A DNA stretch of 64,000 nt from positions 372,001-436,000 of the forward strand of contig JABYQN010000006.1 in assembly GCA_022606135.1 (NCBI GenBank), written 5' to 3'. The position numbers and the translations under genes were made by a program. Of the stretch, positions 47,411 to 58,890 are shown piece after piece. How positions within the stretch are numbered: the stretch's first letter is position 1; every line of letters begins with the position of its first letter. The stretch is from Fomes fomentarius (taxonomy: Eukaryota > Basidiomycota > Agaricomycetes > Polyporales > Polyporaceae). The notes below the pieces were generated by a model. The model had not been told where the DNA came from. It saw only the letters and a list, made by a program, of their open reading frames with translations, and searched no databases.

Positions 47411-47419
47411 ATATATATT
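47411..47419 (+). promoter_or_regulatory. TATA element of the DUF6533-like gene
   Basis: ATATATATT about 50-60 bases upstream of the ATG at 47470. Confidence 0.45.
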
Positions 47420-47469
47420 CCCGCTGTCCCTGTCGATTGACTAATTTCACCTGCCCGCAGAAGCTCATT

Positions 47470-49150
47470 ATGACTCAGGAACAAATAGCCGCATACAAAG
47501 AGTACTTCCTGTCCTCTGCAATTGACTACGTGAGGGATAGTGAGTTATTCATTCACTACCTATAGGCTCATGATCTCCTTCAAAGCGCTCACATGTCCTC
47601 CATCCTGAAACACAGCCATGGTCCTATACGAGTACTTCGTCACATTGGGCTCAGAGGTATCATTGTTTTGGAAGGGTAACATTACGGCAGCGCGTATCCT
47701 GTTCTTCAGCAACCGGTATCTGCCCTTGGTCGTGAATGGCCCACTGTGGAACATCCTGCAATTATCACCTCCAGTGAGCCCCATGCATGATCATAGTTTC
47801 GAAGGTACTTATTGTGCTCATCGGATGTGCGTTAAGTTTGTCAAGTTAGTATGATCATGAATGAATTAGTGTCAAAATCGTGATGACAACTCTTCAACGT
47901 TTCGACAGCTGTATCGTCGGCTATTATGCCTGGAGTATCCTGGATGTCATTCAATTCCCATTATGGGGCTGTGAGATAGATTGCCTCTGACGACCAGAAT
48001 TAGTACTCACGATGCGCTTTTAGTGATCTCTACATTACGTGCGTACACGCTCAATGAACGTCGAAAGATGGTACCGGCCCTTGTTTTTATACTCAATTGC
48101 ATTCCCTTCGCTGTCAACATCGTATGTCAATAATATCTCGGTTTTACATAGGATGACTGACCTTTTCATACATTAGCTCCGTGTGTACTTCGCTCATCCA
48201 TCCATAGACCCAGTGGAAGGGTGCAGGCAAGACGTATATCTACCTGCGTGGTTCAGCGTCCGGTAAGAAGCCTGGGGAGTAGCTCGACTCAGTGAACACT
48301 GCTGATCTTACCATTGCGGATTCCTGTCCCAAACACCAGAGGTATGGCTACATGCACACTTACAATGACCACAGCTCATCCGATGCATTCTCTTTTTCAT
48401 CAAGTTTGGGTCATCGCCTCGCGAGTGGCGCTGATCACAGCAGACGGGATTGTGGTGGCTCTCACTTGGAAGGCAACTTGGTCCACTGCCCGTCTTCATC
48501 GCAGTCTGCATGTAGGACATCGATCATCGTTCGCATGTTTGCTTCTAAGGGACGGTGAGTATATCTTGGTACTAAGGTGGTGAATTGCAAGACCCAGTGG
48601 CTTAACACCGGCACTTTTTTCAAATAAAGGATCGACTTACTTCGTGTGAGCTCTATCAGTATACATAACAATCCAGAACAAGAGATTTTTGTTGACGCGA
48701 TTGGTCCTAGCGTCCTCACACTGTTGAATGCTCTACACCTAACCTTCACACTTTTATCTGCAAGTTGCACACTCTTATAGATGGCAGTCTTGATCCAAGC
48801 TAATCTCGTTTGCTCCTAGATATTGGTTCCGGGAGGTAGTTCACAGGCCAGCCAAATCACTTTGTTCAGCAATCCGTGGGTCTTTCTGTAACACCCCACA
48901 CTGAATATCCCTCGTCGTGCGACTTCGTTTGGACGGCTGGCACACTGACATAATGTATAGGATCACATCCATCATGATCTCTCGCTTCCTTCTGAACTTA
49001 CAGGAGATGAACGAGCACATCACAGAGCCAACGCCGTCCGATCTATCGTGTATTGGAGAGCCGAGTAGCGGATCAACTCTAGCCTTTAATCAGGGAAGTA
49101 CAGCCGACGCCGTGGCTGCCAATGAGTATTGTTCCACTCGGGCGAACTAG
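47470..49150 (+). CDS. DUF6533-type seven-helix membrane protein, possibly defective
   Basis: Exons that join well: 47470-47539, 47616-47773, 47805-47848, 47909-47970, 48024-48121, 48177-48262, 48405-48554, 48630-48645, 48711-48759 and the last exon 48961-49150. Signatures: TMVLYEYFVTLGSEVSLFW, SNRYLPLVVN, GLISTLRAYTLNERRK, VEGCRQDVYLPAWFSV, VWVIASRVALITADGIVVALTW, STYFVVLTLLNALHLTFTLL and the terminal ITSIMISRFLLNLQEMNE. Two joins do not close. Between 48262 and 48405 the frame needs two more bases (a 2-nt exon AG at 48340-48341 would fit). Between 48759 and 48961 the candidate exon 48820-48835 leaves the frame off by one. The intron at 48760 would use a GC donor. Either the gene has very small exons I cannot fix, or it is a young pseudogene. 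Function of the family unknown. Confidence 0.65.
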
Positions 49151-50015
49151 CTCCATGGACGCGGTAGCCCATCTTTGGCATGTGAGTCGAGAGCATCACT
49201 CAGTATGCGAAGTTGCTGTGCTAACAAAAAGCGCATAGTAGTACGTAGCGAAGCTCCTCATGAATGGCTCCCTACACGCACTCAGTTGGTTCTGATTAGA
49301 GGATCAAATCAATCACGTCTTTATGAGAAAGTTCATTCTGTGTACTAGTGTATTTACATCTTGCGTACGACGTTGAGCATTGTCCCAGTCGGACCACTAC
49401 AGTATCCACTGCGAGCACGTCGAGACATCGTCAGACCGATGCAGTAACAACTACACTCTAGTTTCATGCCGCGGACGCTCTGTTCAGCACGTTAGGATAT
49501 CTTCGTGCACTTGTGTGCACTCTGTCCTCAGTATCACTTCAACGATTCCGCATTGCGGCATCTCTGCTAGGAGTCTCACTGCACCTCAATGCATCGCTGT
49601 TACGGGCCCCCTTACGTGTCCCTATCTATCAGCTCATGCAGTCAACGTCACATTTACCTTCAATGGTCATTTACGTATCATAGTCACAACGCACCAACCT
49701 TAGGAAAGATCATGTTGCGTTACGAATATAGCCAGATGTTCGTGTGGAGGAGAAAGCCATGCTTCTGCCTTTAGGCCGCAGGCCGTGCGTCCTCGCTTGA
49801 GAGTCTTCGCCGCGCCTCGCTTGACAAGAATCTACATGATGATCAATCGACCATTCCCTTTTTAACCACACCACACTGATGACTCGTTACTCTACCCTTG
49901 CGCAAGATAATCCTAATAAGCGGTACTCGGCCGCGCCCAATCTCAGGACCGGTTGTCAGGGGGAGACGTCTCTTCGCTTCAATTGGGCGGCGAAGGGAGT
50001 CTGTATACGTATAAA
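49151..50015. other. intergenic region
   Basis: No supported gene, apart from a possible last exon of the minus-strand gene below near 49.86-50.0 kb, where about 52 codons stay open on the minus strand after a TATACAG acceptor. Confidence 0.4.
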
Positions 50016-50660
50016 TCAAAAGCGTCGAACATGCAGAGCGAAAACGTTAGTATCCTCACCATCTTTATCATTCATGGGCCCGTTGGGCTCCTGGTCATCG
50101 ATCTCACCCGCACACGCCTCGACACTGCACATTACACGTCGTTCCGACGACACCAATACGTCTTCCTCTTCCTCCATCGCAACCTGGCGAGCGTCGTCCT
50201 TCCATGCTTCTCGGAGCTCGCGCGCAGACAAGATGACTGATTTGCCGGGGACGAAGCGAGTCGCGAGGTACACCCATCGGACAGGGCTCCGACTGCATCT
50301 GTTCCTGAGCACGAACTCCACGATATGTGTTCCGACGGAGTGCACTTCGATAATCGTGCCGACAACGTGCGGGTCGTATACATCGTAGCGCGGAGAGACC
50401 GCATTCGGTGTGTGGTAGGTGGTCCTGGAGAGGGCCCATAGCTTGACGCGCTGCCAAAGGTGGAGGGGCTCGCGGGGGCGCAGTGGCACTTCGTATCCGT
50501 AAACGACCTCACTGGGTGATTCATTCGTTGAGGTCGTGCGGGCTTGCCATGTCCACCGCCCCTAGATGTCGATGAACTGGGCTCGAGGATCACTGTGCAG
50601 GGGAGGGAGGTGGAAGGGCTGGAATCCCTCTTCGTCTAGTGGTGCTCGATACGAGTGCAT
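50016..50660 (-). CDS. hypothetical protein; ORF interrupted by one in-frame TAG or a 66-nt intron
   Basis: Not recognised. Reading the minus strand from the ATG at 50660, the frame is open to 50016 except for one TAG at 50564-50562. A 66-nt GT..AG intron (donor GTTCAT, acceptor CACCCAG), a multiple of three, would remove it, and CTCAACG may be its branch site. The downstream part is ordered and acidic to basic in turn: EVVYGYEVPLRPREPLHLWQ, ALSRTTYHTPNAVSPRYDVY, VGTIIEVHSVGTHIVEFVLR, ARELREAWKDDARQVAMEEEED. Another intron may start at 50126 (GTGAGATC, with a TACTAACG branch) and lead to a further exon at about 50.0-49.86 kb. A TATA element lies 43 bases upstream. Confidence 0.45.
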
Positions 50661-50702
50661 GGAAGGCGGTCAGTCCATGCCTCTAGACTCGGTTTGAATG
50701 AA

Positions 50703-50708
50703 TATATA
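50703..50708 (-). promoter_or_regulatory. TATA element of the 50-kb minus-strand gene
   Basis: TATATA on the minus strand, about 43 bases upstream of the ATG at 50660. Confidence 0.35.
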
Positions 50709-51123
50709 CCAAGTGGCTTGTTTCACGGGAGGCCAGGGTATTAGACCCTGTACGCCGGAGTGCGGCGGATGTGACAGGTGAACACCGCGGTCGTGATGCA
50801 AGGGGTGTTTACGTTTTGTGGGCTCATTCTAGCTAGCCGGGCCTAGTACAGCATAGCTCGTAACAGAAGCTGAGGGAGTGGGTAGGAGGAGACTCGAATT
50901 CTCGCAAGTTTGGACTGGATTGACAGTACTCATATTTGCAATGCTCTGTCACTAGTGCAGTCACAGTCACACCCGATTTCTCAACGTCACGCTCAGCGCT
51001 ACGCTTACTGGTTTTTCTTCTCGTCTCTTTTCGTCCAATTAGTAGCTGCCTGCGCTGGTCAACTCGTCCCTCTTCTCCTCCAAGCTGGTCAATGCTACTT
51101 GACCCATCTTCTTAGCAACGCTC
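50709..51123. other. intergenic region and unresolved 5' end of the PPR-like gene
   Basis: Probably contains the first exon of the following gene, which lacks an ATG in its main ORF. CT-rich leader-like sequence at 51010-51090; no first exon could be fixed. Confidence 0.4.
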
Positions 51124-53004
51124 GTGCAGGCTGCAATCATAGCGTTCCGCCTCTGCCTCCGCCTCCCTCTCCGCAGATCCTTCTCCAATGTCCCCTCTAA
51201 CACGAAGCTCTTAAGGGGTCCAGTGGTCGGGCTTCAACACATAAAGCAGCCTGTGTACAAGGAACCGGAGGAGGCACTCCATTCTCCTCCCCCTCAACAA
51301 GTTGAGCAGAGGAAGCCTACGCCGGACAACGTCTTTGTCCTCCGGCGCTCCTTGTCACAGCGGTACGCGCAGGGAGGCGCGGCCCTCGCGGTTGCGATCG
51401 TCCACCAGGCTTTGGACGGGTCTCGCCTGGACAATACCTCGCGGTATAGCCTCTATGAGTACGCCATCCCGTTTCTCCTGCGTCATGGAGAAGTCATGCG
51501 TGCCGCACTGCTGTATGCCCGCATGAGCCGCGAAGGATACATCCCCTCCCCCATCCTCCGCACGACCATGTATATCGTCAAGATGGCGGAGCTTCTTGAT
51601 TCGCAGGAAGACTTCCTCGGGGCTATCATGGATGGACTCCAAAGCGCGCCCTCTGAAAAGGACCTTGTTGAGGTCCTCCGCGTTCTCAGTGAGGGCCTCT
51701 CCGCCTCGCCCGCGTTCGTCGACCGGATTGTCGAGAGTTTCCTGGCCAAGCATCCCCCTGGATACAAGCTGTCGAACGCTACTTCTAGTTACGTTGCCAA
51801 TCTGCATCTCCGTGCGGGCGACAAGGAGGGTGCCAGGCGTTGGTTCATCCGTCCAGATCTACTACGGATGCGGCGGTGGGCTCCTCAGACTGGTACGGAA
51901 GACGCACATGCCTCACCATACGCAAATATCCTGACCCAGCTCTCGAACGAGGATCCCGCTTTCGCCGAGTACGAGGCTGTCTTCGCGAACATGCGCGAGG
52001 AGATGCCCTCGCTCGTGGTCGACCTCCCCTTCCTGAATGGGCTCATCGAGAACGAGGTTTCTCGAGGCAGGTACCGTGCCGTCTTTGCGATCTATAATCG
52101 TATGATGGCCTCACGATCCGCGTACACCACTCCCGACTCAACCACGTTCTACCACGTCTTCCGCGCCATCCAGAAGTTCTCCCATGCAACTGCACGCCAG
52201 CCCCGTGCGCGCAGGCGCAGGTTCCGCCGGCCGGCGAATATGCCCAGTCCACGTGCGGTGTACAGGGATATGCTCAACTGCCACGAAGAGCACGTACGCT
52301 TGCGCCCGTCGGTCCCTTCGCCCGTCCTGACGAAGAGCGTGGTCCACCGTGCGCTGCGGATGTTTATGGCGTGGTACGACTACGCTGCGGCGTACGTTGC
52401 CACACGCAGCTTCTTGTATTTGGTTGCCTATACGGGCCAGTCTACGCTCACGACTTACCGGATTGTCGTGAATGCGGTCCTGGAGCGTATTGCGAGCGAA
52501 CTGCCGCAGCTCCAGCTACATGTGGAGCAGAATGTGGTTTGGATGTATAGGTTCCTCGGGCTGGACGCGTTTCCGCTGCATCTTCGGTCGAGGCTCGCGG
52601 CCGACGTCCAGATGGTGCAACGTCTGCTCGTCATCGCGACGGAACCGAGGCTATCTCTCGAATTCGTTTCAGTACCCACCCACAGTTCGGGTGAGGGCTC
52701 CAGCGAGGAAGAGCCCCGGAATCATGTATCGCCCACCGCGAGGGAGATGTCGGACGAGGACGGCGATTGGGACATCCGGGACGAGGAAGAGTCTCGGGAA
52801 TACGTATTGCCTACCGCGAGGGAGATATTGGAGGAGGACGGCGGCTGGGTCAATCCGAGGGCGGAGTTCGAGTTCGTGCCACTGCTGCGGATCATTAGGA
52901 GGGCGATATTGGCGTCATTTGAGGCGGAGGAGATGGCGGGGTTGCCTGATGTGTCTGAGGCTATTCGGCGGGCGAAGGACGATATGCTGCCTGGTCGTGT
53001 GTAG
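51124..53004 (+). CDS. probable mitochondrial PPR-like protein
   Basis: A long open frame of about 626 codons without internal introns. No ATG occurs in frame before roughly codon 122 and a stop lies in frame at 51100-51102, so the real start must be in an upstream exon joined at an AG such as ctcgtgcag (51121-51129). The first visible residues (IIAFRLCLRLPLRRSFSN) look like a mitochondrial presequence: Arg-rich, amphipathic and free of acidic residues. The body is a helical repeat protein with PPR-like helix pairs, for example SLYEYAIPFLLRHGEVMRAA followed by LYARMSREGYIPSPI, and TTPDSTTFYHVFRAI. The C terminus has two related acidic copies, the second reading SREYVLPTAREILEEDGGW. Likely acts on mitochondrial RNA or translation; assignment to a specific orthologue is not possible. 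Confidence 0.6.
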   Translation: MQAAIIAFRLCLRLPLRRSFSNVPSNTKLLRGPVVGLQHIKQPVYKEPEEALHSPPPQQVEQRKPTPDNVFVLRRSLSQRYAQGGAALAVAIVHQALDGSRLDNTSRYSLYEYAIPFLLRHGEVMRAALLYARMSREGYIPSPILRTTMYIVKMAELLDSQEDFLGAIMDGLQSAPSEKDLVEVLRVLSEGLSASPAFVDRIVESFLAKHPPGYKLSNATSSYVANLHLRAGDKEGARRWFIRPDLLRMRRWAPQTGTEDAHASPYANILTQLSNEDPAFAEYEAVFANMREEMPSLVVDLPFLNGLIENEVSRGRYRAVFAIYNRMMASRSAYTTPDSTTFYHVFRAIQKFSHATARQPRARRRRFRRPANMPSPRAVYRDMLNCHEEHVRLRPSVPSPVLTKSVVHRALRMFMAWYDYAAAYVATRSFLYLVAYTGQSTLTTYRIVVNAVLERIASELPQLQLHVEQNVVWMYRFLGLDAFPLHLRSRLAADVQMVQRLLVIATEPRLSLEFVSVPTHSSGEGSSEEEPRNHVSPTAREMSDEDGDWDIRDEEESREYVLPTAREILEEDGGWVNPRAEFEFVPLLRIIRRAILASFEAEEMAGLPDVSEAIRRAKDDMLPGRV

Positions 53005-53487
53005 GTGGTTGTGTATTTCTGCTGGTGGTTCTTTGGTGTGCCGTATGGATTGTATTTACTGTCGGAATGTATGGTATTGTTGGTTAATCGCACTCGTGAG
53101 TTGCACACCCGTCTCATCTAGGCATGCAAATGGAAGCGCATGAGCCCATGTATAATGGGCCGTACTATAGACAGCAATGACATGTCATTCCTGATTTTCA
53201 TGGACTTGGGACGCCTCGAGCTAGCGCTTCGGAGCCGAAGCTCGGTGTGTGACGTCGGGGGCGGGAGAGTGACCGTGACGAACGCGGATGGTGACGGCGG
53301 GACGTGACAGTGATTGGGGAGGGAAGCGGTCTCGGCCCTGTTCGACAGTGTCCTCGACGGCGAGCTCGCGTTGGACGCCATTCCTCGTATCATCTCTTTT
53401 ATCACAACCACCACTAACCCGTCTCACCGCGCTGCCCGTACCCCCTTCCTCTCCTCGTCGCCGGCCGACAGAACCTGACCTGGCGCA
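53005..53487. promoter_or_regulatory. intergenic region and promoter of the 5-phosphatase gene
   Basis: Terminator of the PPR-like gene and promoter of the next gene; no TATA box is evident. Confidence 0.4.
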
Positions 53488-56400
53488 ATGACCGTCCCCG
53501 ACAACTTGGAGGGCATCGAGACATCCGCTCCGCCCGCCGTTAGCAGTCTTCGCTCGCGCTTTGAGAAACTCGCTGCCGACTCGAACACCCCGTCTGTCTC
53601 CTCTCTCAAGCCGCCGCTGGGCAGCCAACTACATCTCTCCCCCACTCCCGTTCCACCCAGTCCCCGCCTCAGACACTCCGCCGAGCATGATCGTGAACCG
53701 TCCGACTCGAGCGTACATTCTCTCCATCCTGCATCCTCTTCCTCGGATCTCAAGGCGGCCTCCAAGCGTCCCCCACCGCCTCCGCCTTTGCGTCCGCCCT
53801 CACGAGCTTCGTCTCCTGCTCCCCCTCGCATGAGTCCTCTGCTCCGACCCGTACCCGACGCGACCCACCATCTCGTCGAAATCGACACTCCTCCGGAGCC
53901 TGCGTCGGTAGCTGCGAAAGTCACACTTCTGTCGCGGAGACCCCCGCCCCCGCCGCCCTCGCAAGAACAACGTCCATCTGGCGTTTCTACCCTCATCAAA
54001 CAGTTTGCGTGAGTACTGCATCTCATCACCTGCGTGCCAACGCCTCGGTCACTCGGTGCGCATTGTTCGTCGCGTTGGAGCGCGGTTGTCGCGGCACATA
54101 TAATGAAATCGTACCACATTCGTGCTTCTGACTGCGTTTCACGTGGAATTCTGAATTCTTCCCCGATGCTTCTCACAAAGGAAGTCGACCTTCGTGCTTC
54201 TTCGCGCTCTGCTCCCCAGACTTGTGCCGGCTCATTGACCGATGGTTTTTGTCTAGAAACGGCCCCCCGCCCCCCGTTGCATCTCCTCCGAAGCCCCATG
54301 TACGCCCTCCCTCCCAGATACACATAGCCGGCCTTTCCGCGCAACCTCCCCCAGAACCCCTATATTCTCGGCGACCTCGCCAGTCCTTCCCTCCAGACCA
54401 TGTAACAAATCCTCCGCACAATTCATTACTTTCTCCTATACCATCATCTGACGGGAACGATCCTTTCGATGACGCCCACTCGGACACAGAGACATCCCAC
54501 CCTGGTCCCCCGCCTCCGCTTCCGCGCCGCAATGGCACTATTGTCAACCACACTCCCGAATCCTCATCCGACAGCAGCTTATTATCTGAAAGCTCCAGCA
54601 GTAGCCTCACTTCCAGCGAAGAACCTCCCAATCAACCCCAAACTCTATTACCCCACCCGCCGTCATCTCCACGGCCTCCGCTAGCTCCTCCCCCTCGACC
54701 ACCTCCGCGTAACAAAATCACGATACAGACCACCGATGTCCTCACTGTTTCTCCTACACCCATCAGCGCGTCCGCACCGGCTCCGCCCCCACTACCAGCG
54801 CGTAAAGGGATGCTAACACCAGTGGAAGATCAGGGCAATGCCGCCAGGGCTTTGCCTTCGCGTCACCAGACTATGTTTGAACCTGAGACGCAGCCCCTGG
54901 CAAGTCTCTGCAATCCTCCGCCGCCACAGCCCGAACGAAAGCAGTTTGGCAATCACCTCCCGCCTCCCACGCGCACAATCGCGCTTGGAGAGAAGCTCCC
55001 ACCACCCCGACGCGTTTCCTCGGGATCTTCTAGCGAATCTGAAGACGAGGACGATGAGGACGTGAAGCTCAAGGTAGATTTGCTCCCGGACAGCAGTCGC
55101 GCTTCACGCCGTCCCCCCATCGTCGACTGCCACAATTACTCCGAGTTCAGCATCCATGTCCCAGCATATACCGCCTCTGTGACTGTTTCGGGCCACATCG
55201 TTGCCGTAGTGACGCATCATCATCTCCGTATATACGACCTCTCTCTATCGGATTCGGCTGTCTGGAATCTCGACTCGAAGTCTGGCGCGTTTGGTGGCAA
55301 GCTCAAGGACTTCAAAATGACGAGTGTTGAATTCCGCCCCACCCTGAACCATGAAGACCGTGGCGCGTTCTTGTGGATCGGAACGAAGGAAGGCCATCTT
55401 ATCGAGTTCGACGTGCGCACAGGTAAGGTCGTTGGATGGCGTCCGGCCATACACGCGCACACAGTCACCCATATGTTCCGCTATGCCGGGTCCATGATCA
55501 CTTGCGACACTACGGGCAAGGTGCTGGTGTTCAGCCCGCCGGATGAAATTGATCTGGATCTGAGGAATCAGATCCCGCGTGTGGTACGTATTGCGGAGAA
55601 GCAGGAGTGGGCGCAGATGCTGGGCGGACAACTGTGGACCTCGACGCGCGATCCGAATGCAGGCGGGTCTGTCCCTGGCACGTCGAAGGGACCCTACATC
55701 CGCGTTTATGACGTCTTCACTCCCGGAAGCGTCGGCAGGTCGCTCCTGCCCACCGAACACCTTGGCGCTGTGACTGCAGCAACTGTCCTCCCGGTCGATC
55801 CGACGCACGTATACATGGGGCATGAGGGTGGCCATATCAGCATCTGGTCCTTGGCAACCAGCGAGAAGCCACCGCAGTGTCTGGAGGTCGTAAAGGTGTC
55901 GACGTCGGACATCTTGAGCCTGGAGGGTGTCAATGCGAAGTTGTGGGCAGGCACGCGCAAGGGCACTATCGAGGCTTTCGATGTATCGTCGAAGCCGTGG
56001 ACGGTTACGAACAACTGGATGGCCCATCAGAAGCTGCCTGTACTGAGGATCGCGGTCGATACGTGGAGCATGGAGAAGCTTGATAGGCTGCTTGTGTACA
56101 GCGTTGGACGGGACGAGCGGCTGAGGTTCTGGGACGGCTTGCTGGGTGTTGATTGGATCGGTAAGTCCAAACCCATGCATGAAATGTAAGACGACTGTAC
56201 TGACGGCGCGTGCAGAGCATGAGATGATGAAGCGCGAGGCCGAGTTCAGCACGTTCCGGGACATGACCGCGCTGATCGTCTCCTGGAACGTCGACTCCGC
56301 GAAGCCAGACGCGCTGACGGGCACGCCGGAGAACGTGAACTTCCTGAACGACGTGCTGCAGAGCATGGATCGGCCGGACATCATCGCGTTCGGGATGCAG

Positions 56401-57517
56401 GAGCTGATTGACCTCGAGTCACGCAAGATGGCGGCGAAGACGGTGCTGCTTGGGGGCAAGAACAAGACCGTGGACGGGTCGATGAGCCAGAAAGTTTCGA
56501 CGTCGTACAAGAAGTGGTTTGATCGACTGGTACTTGCGGTCAAACTCGCGATGCCGCCGGACGAGCCGTATACAGTCATTCATGCGGAGAATCTAGTCGG
56601 GCTATTCTCGTGTGTGTTTGTGAGGAATGCGGAGAGGACGAATCTGAAGCATACGGCTCTGACGACAGTCAAGCGCGGGATGGGGGGCAGGTATGGGAAT
56701 AAGGTGCGTTTTCTGATATGTCGCGAGAAATGGGAGCAATGTGCTGAAGAGACGGGGATTGTAGGGTGGTATCATTGCTCGTCTAGTTGTCGACGATACC
56801 TCTATCTGCTTCATCAATTGCCATCTTGCGGCCGGCCAACATCATGTTCGCCAACGTAATGCTGACGCTGCTGCGATTGTCGAAGACAAGACATTACTGC
56901 CTGATGCTGTGCCTCTGGAAGAGATTGTCTCTTTTGTCAATGGAGGCGATGGGTCTATGGTTCTCGACCACGAGATCGTCTTCGTGAGTATCTGAACCCC
57001 ATTTCTAGTCTCTTTTACTGACCGTCCGTGATAGATGAACGGTGACATGAACTACCGCATCGACCAGCGGCGGGACGCAGTCATCGCGGCAGTCAAGGCA
57101 GGCGACCTCGAACATCTCCTCATCCATGACCAGCTCCGGAAAGAGATGAAGTTCAATCGCGCGTTCCGTCTCAAACAGTTCTCCGAGGGCCCGCTCACCT
57201 TCGCGCCAACGTACAAGTACGACCGGCGGTCAGACGAGTACGACTCGTCGGAGAAGGCGCGCGTGCCGGCGTGGTGCGACCGGGTGTTGTGGCGCTCGCT
57301 GCACCCGGAGCGCGTCGAGCAGCTGCATTATAGGAGGTGGGAGCCGAATGTGTCGGACCATCGCCCGATCTCGGCGGGCTTTAGGATGACGGTGAAGAGC
57401 GTGCGGCCGGAGGCGAGGGCGAGGGTAAAGGCGGAGGCGAAGGAGTTGTGGAAGGCGGTGGAGACGAGGCTGCTGTGTGAGGCGATGCAGTATTATATCG
57501 ACCAGAAGTTGCTCTGA
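53488..57517 (+). CDS. WD40-repeat inositol polyphosphate 5-phosphatase
   Basis: Five exons, 53488-54008, 54257-56160, 56216-56703, 56765-56983 and 57035-57517, 1204 aa. Residues 1-430 are disordered and very rich in Pro with many PPPP and PxxP runs. Residues ~465-805 form a WD40-type beta-propeller (repeat endings such as LRIYDLSLSD, HISIWSLAT, LRFWDGLLG). The C-terminal IPPc domain (~825-1170) has all catalytic motifs: SWNVDSAKP, AFGMQELIDLESRK, TTVKRGMGGRYGNKGG (across intron 3), FINCHLAAG, MNGDMNYRI, PAWCDRVLW and WEPNVSDHRPISAGF. It removes the 5-phosphate from phosphoinositides or inositol phosphates. The WD40-IPPc layout without a Sac domain is known in fungi. The proline-rich arm probably recruits SH3 or WW proteins. 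The first intron, 248 nt, is long for this genome region. Confidence 0.95.
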
Positions 57518-58029
57518 GGTCGCACGGACTTGTGGGGAAGGGGGGGTGATCATCGGCTGAGGGAGGATCGCACGGCATGATTCGTACATACACACACTTG
57601 CCTCGGACTTGGACTGTTCACGCAGACACATACATATAGTACATGCACATACATACTAGTTAGCCACGACGCGCGTATGCAGCCGCAGATGCATACGACG
57701 CATCTCCATAGTCGTCCCCAGATTCAGAGTCCGGCGACGCTTTCTCTCTTTCTTTTCTTTCTATCTCTTGTTTTGTATTCTTCTATACCATGTAGCTTAC
57801 ACGATAGCATCTCCTGGGTGCCGTATATAATTGTTCTGAGCGTCAAGCATTATGTTCGAGGACACTGGAGGTGCAGGTCAGTTAACTCAGGACCTGGCTG
57901 TAACCGCCCTTCGACCCCGTCGTGCCAATCATTGGTCTGAACAGTGTGACTCACAGCATCGTCATGTTGAGGCTTGTTGATCCGTTTTGGAAGATCTGCC
58001 AACTGATTTCAGTCGGAGTCCGAGAGCGA
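57518..58029. other. intergenic region
   Basis: 3' region of the 5-phosphatase gene; no ORF supported. Confidence 0.5.
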
Positions 58030-58890
58030 TGTAGATGAACTTTTGAACTTTTGCATTAAATTCCTATTTGTCAGAATCATGCCTTATGCCCTTTCCGTTG
58101 GATGTGCCATGGCTAGGTAGCAAGCACGACGGCTTCCCTCTGGATCCCACACTGGTCACTTGCCTCAGGGTCTGGTAAGACATCACAAGTCCCCTCGGCC
58201 CAATCAACGTGGCGGTTCTTGACCCTAGGGTTTCTCGAAGCGGTGAAAAGGACTCGGATCCCCGAGGAGCTCCTGCTCTTTGTGCACCCTAAAATGGACA
58301 AAAGGTTATCTTCGGACTATGGCTAGCAGTGGACCACTCGTGATCACAGAGAGACGCGATTGACGTTCGCCGGCATTGACCTGAGAGAAGCTCGCACCGT
58401 CTTGAAAGCTGGATTCGGGAGGGATGTTCGAGCGGACATCATCACTGCTGTCGTCTGCTTCACAGATACTGTCTGTGATGATCTCCTGACGAGTCCGGCA
58501 AGGCGGAATGTTTCAGCTCTGGAATACTGTCATCTATACCTGCAAGGGGTCGATGCGCCGAGCTGGCTGGTATCCTTTCACTATCAGTCAGTACTTTCTT
58601 CCTGCGCACCATCCATACTAGTAGCACGAACTTACCCGTATTCCGCCTGTTCCACATCCGACCCTACATCCGGGAAGCACCTAACGAACATCGACCTGTG
58701 AATGCAAGTTCATATCTGCACCACGTGATGAGGTCGTGCGTTTCCGAAGGTGCGAGGGGGCCAGCCACTGTACCGTGGTCACGTTTGATGGAGACCGGCT
58801 GTATGTGCAAGCTGCGACCGACGGCGAGTCCTGCATTACATTCTCTCATGTCTAGGCGGATGGAATCGGAGTTCGAAGTACGGTGTATAT
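58030..58890 (+). pseudogene. decayed HET-family gene fragment (third copy)
   Basis: Pieces of the HET paralogues appear in order but in different frames and with stops. A block like DVDELLNF is followed by PFPLDVPWLGSKHDGFPLDP (compare PFPIDIPWLGG in copy 2). Next come GFLEAVKRTRIPEELLLFV (compare GLLEAVMGIQVPESLLSV), DVRADIITAVVCF, and VFRLFHIRPYIREAPNEHR (compare LFRLPPYIREDPDEHR). Then comes FDGDRLYVQAATDGESCITFSHV, interrupted by TAG where the intact genes have Trp, then ADGIG. About 200 codons between blocks are missing relative to the intact copies. Nothing recognisable of the HET domain remains after the first motif. N-terminal sequence before 58030 is also gone or unrecognisable. Confidence 0.85.

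Noticed and set aside
55245..56579. 444-codon minus-strand ORF
   Set aside because: It is antisense to the WD40 part of the 5-phosphatase gene, whose domains are unmistakable; a shadow of biased codon use.
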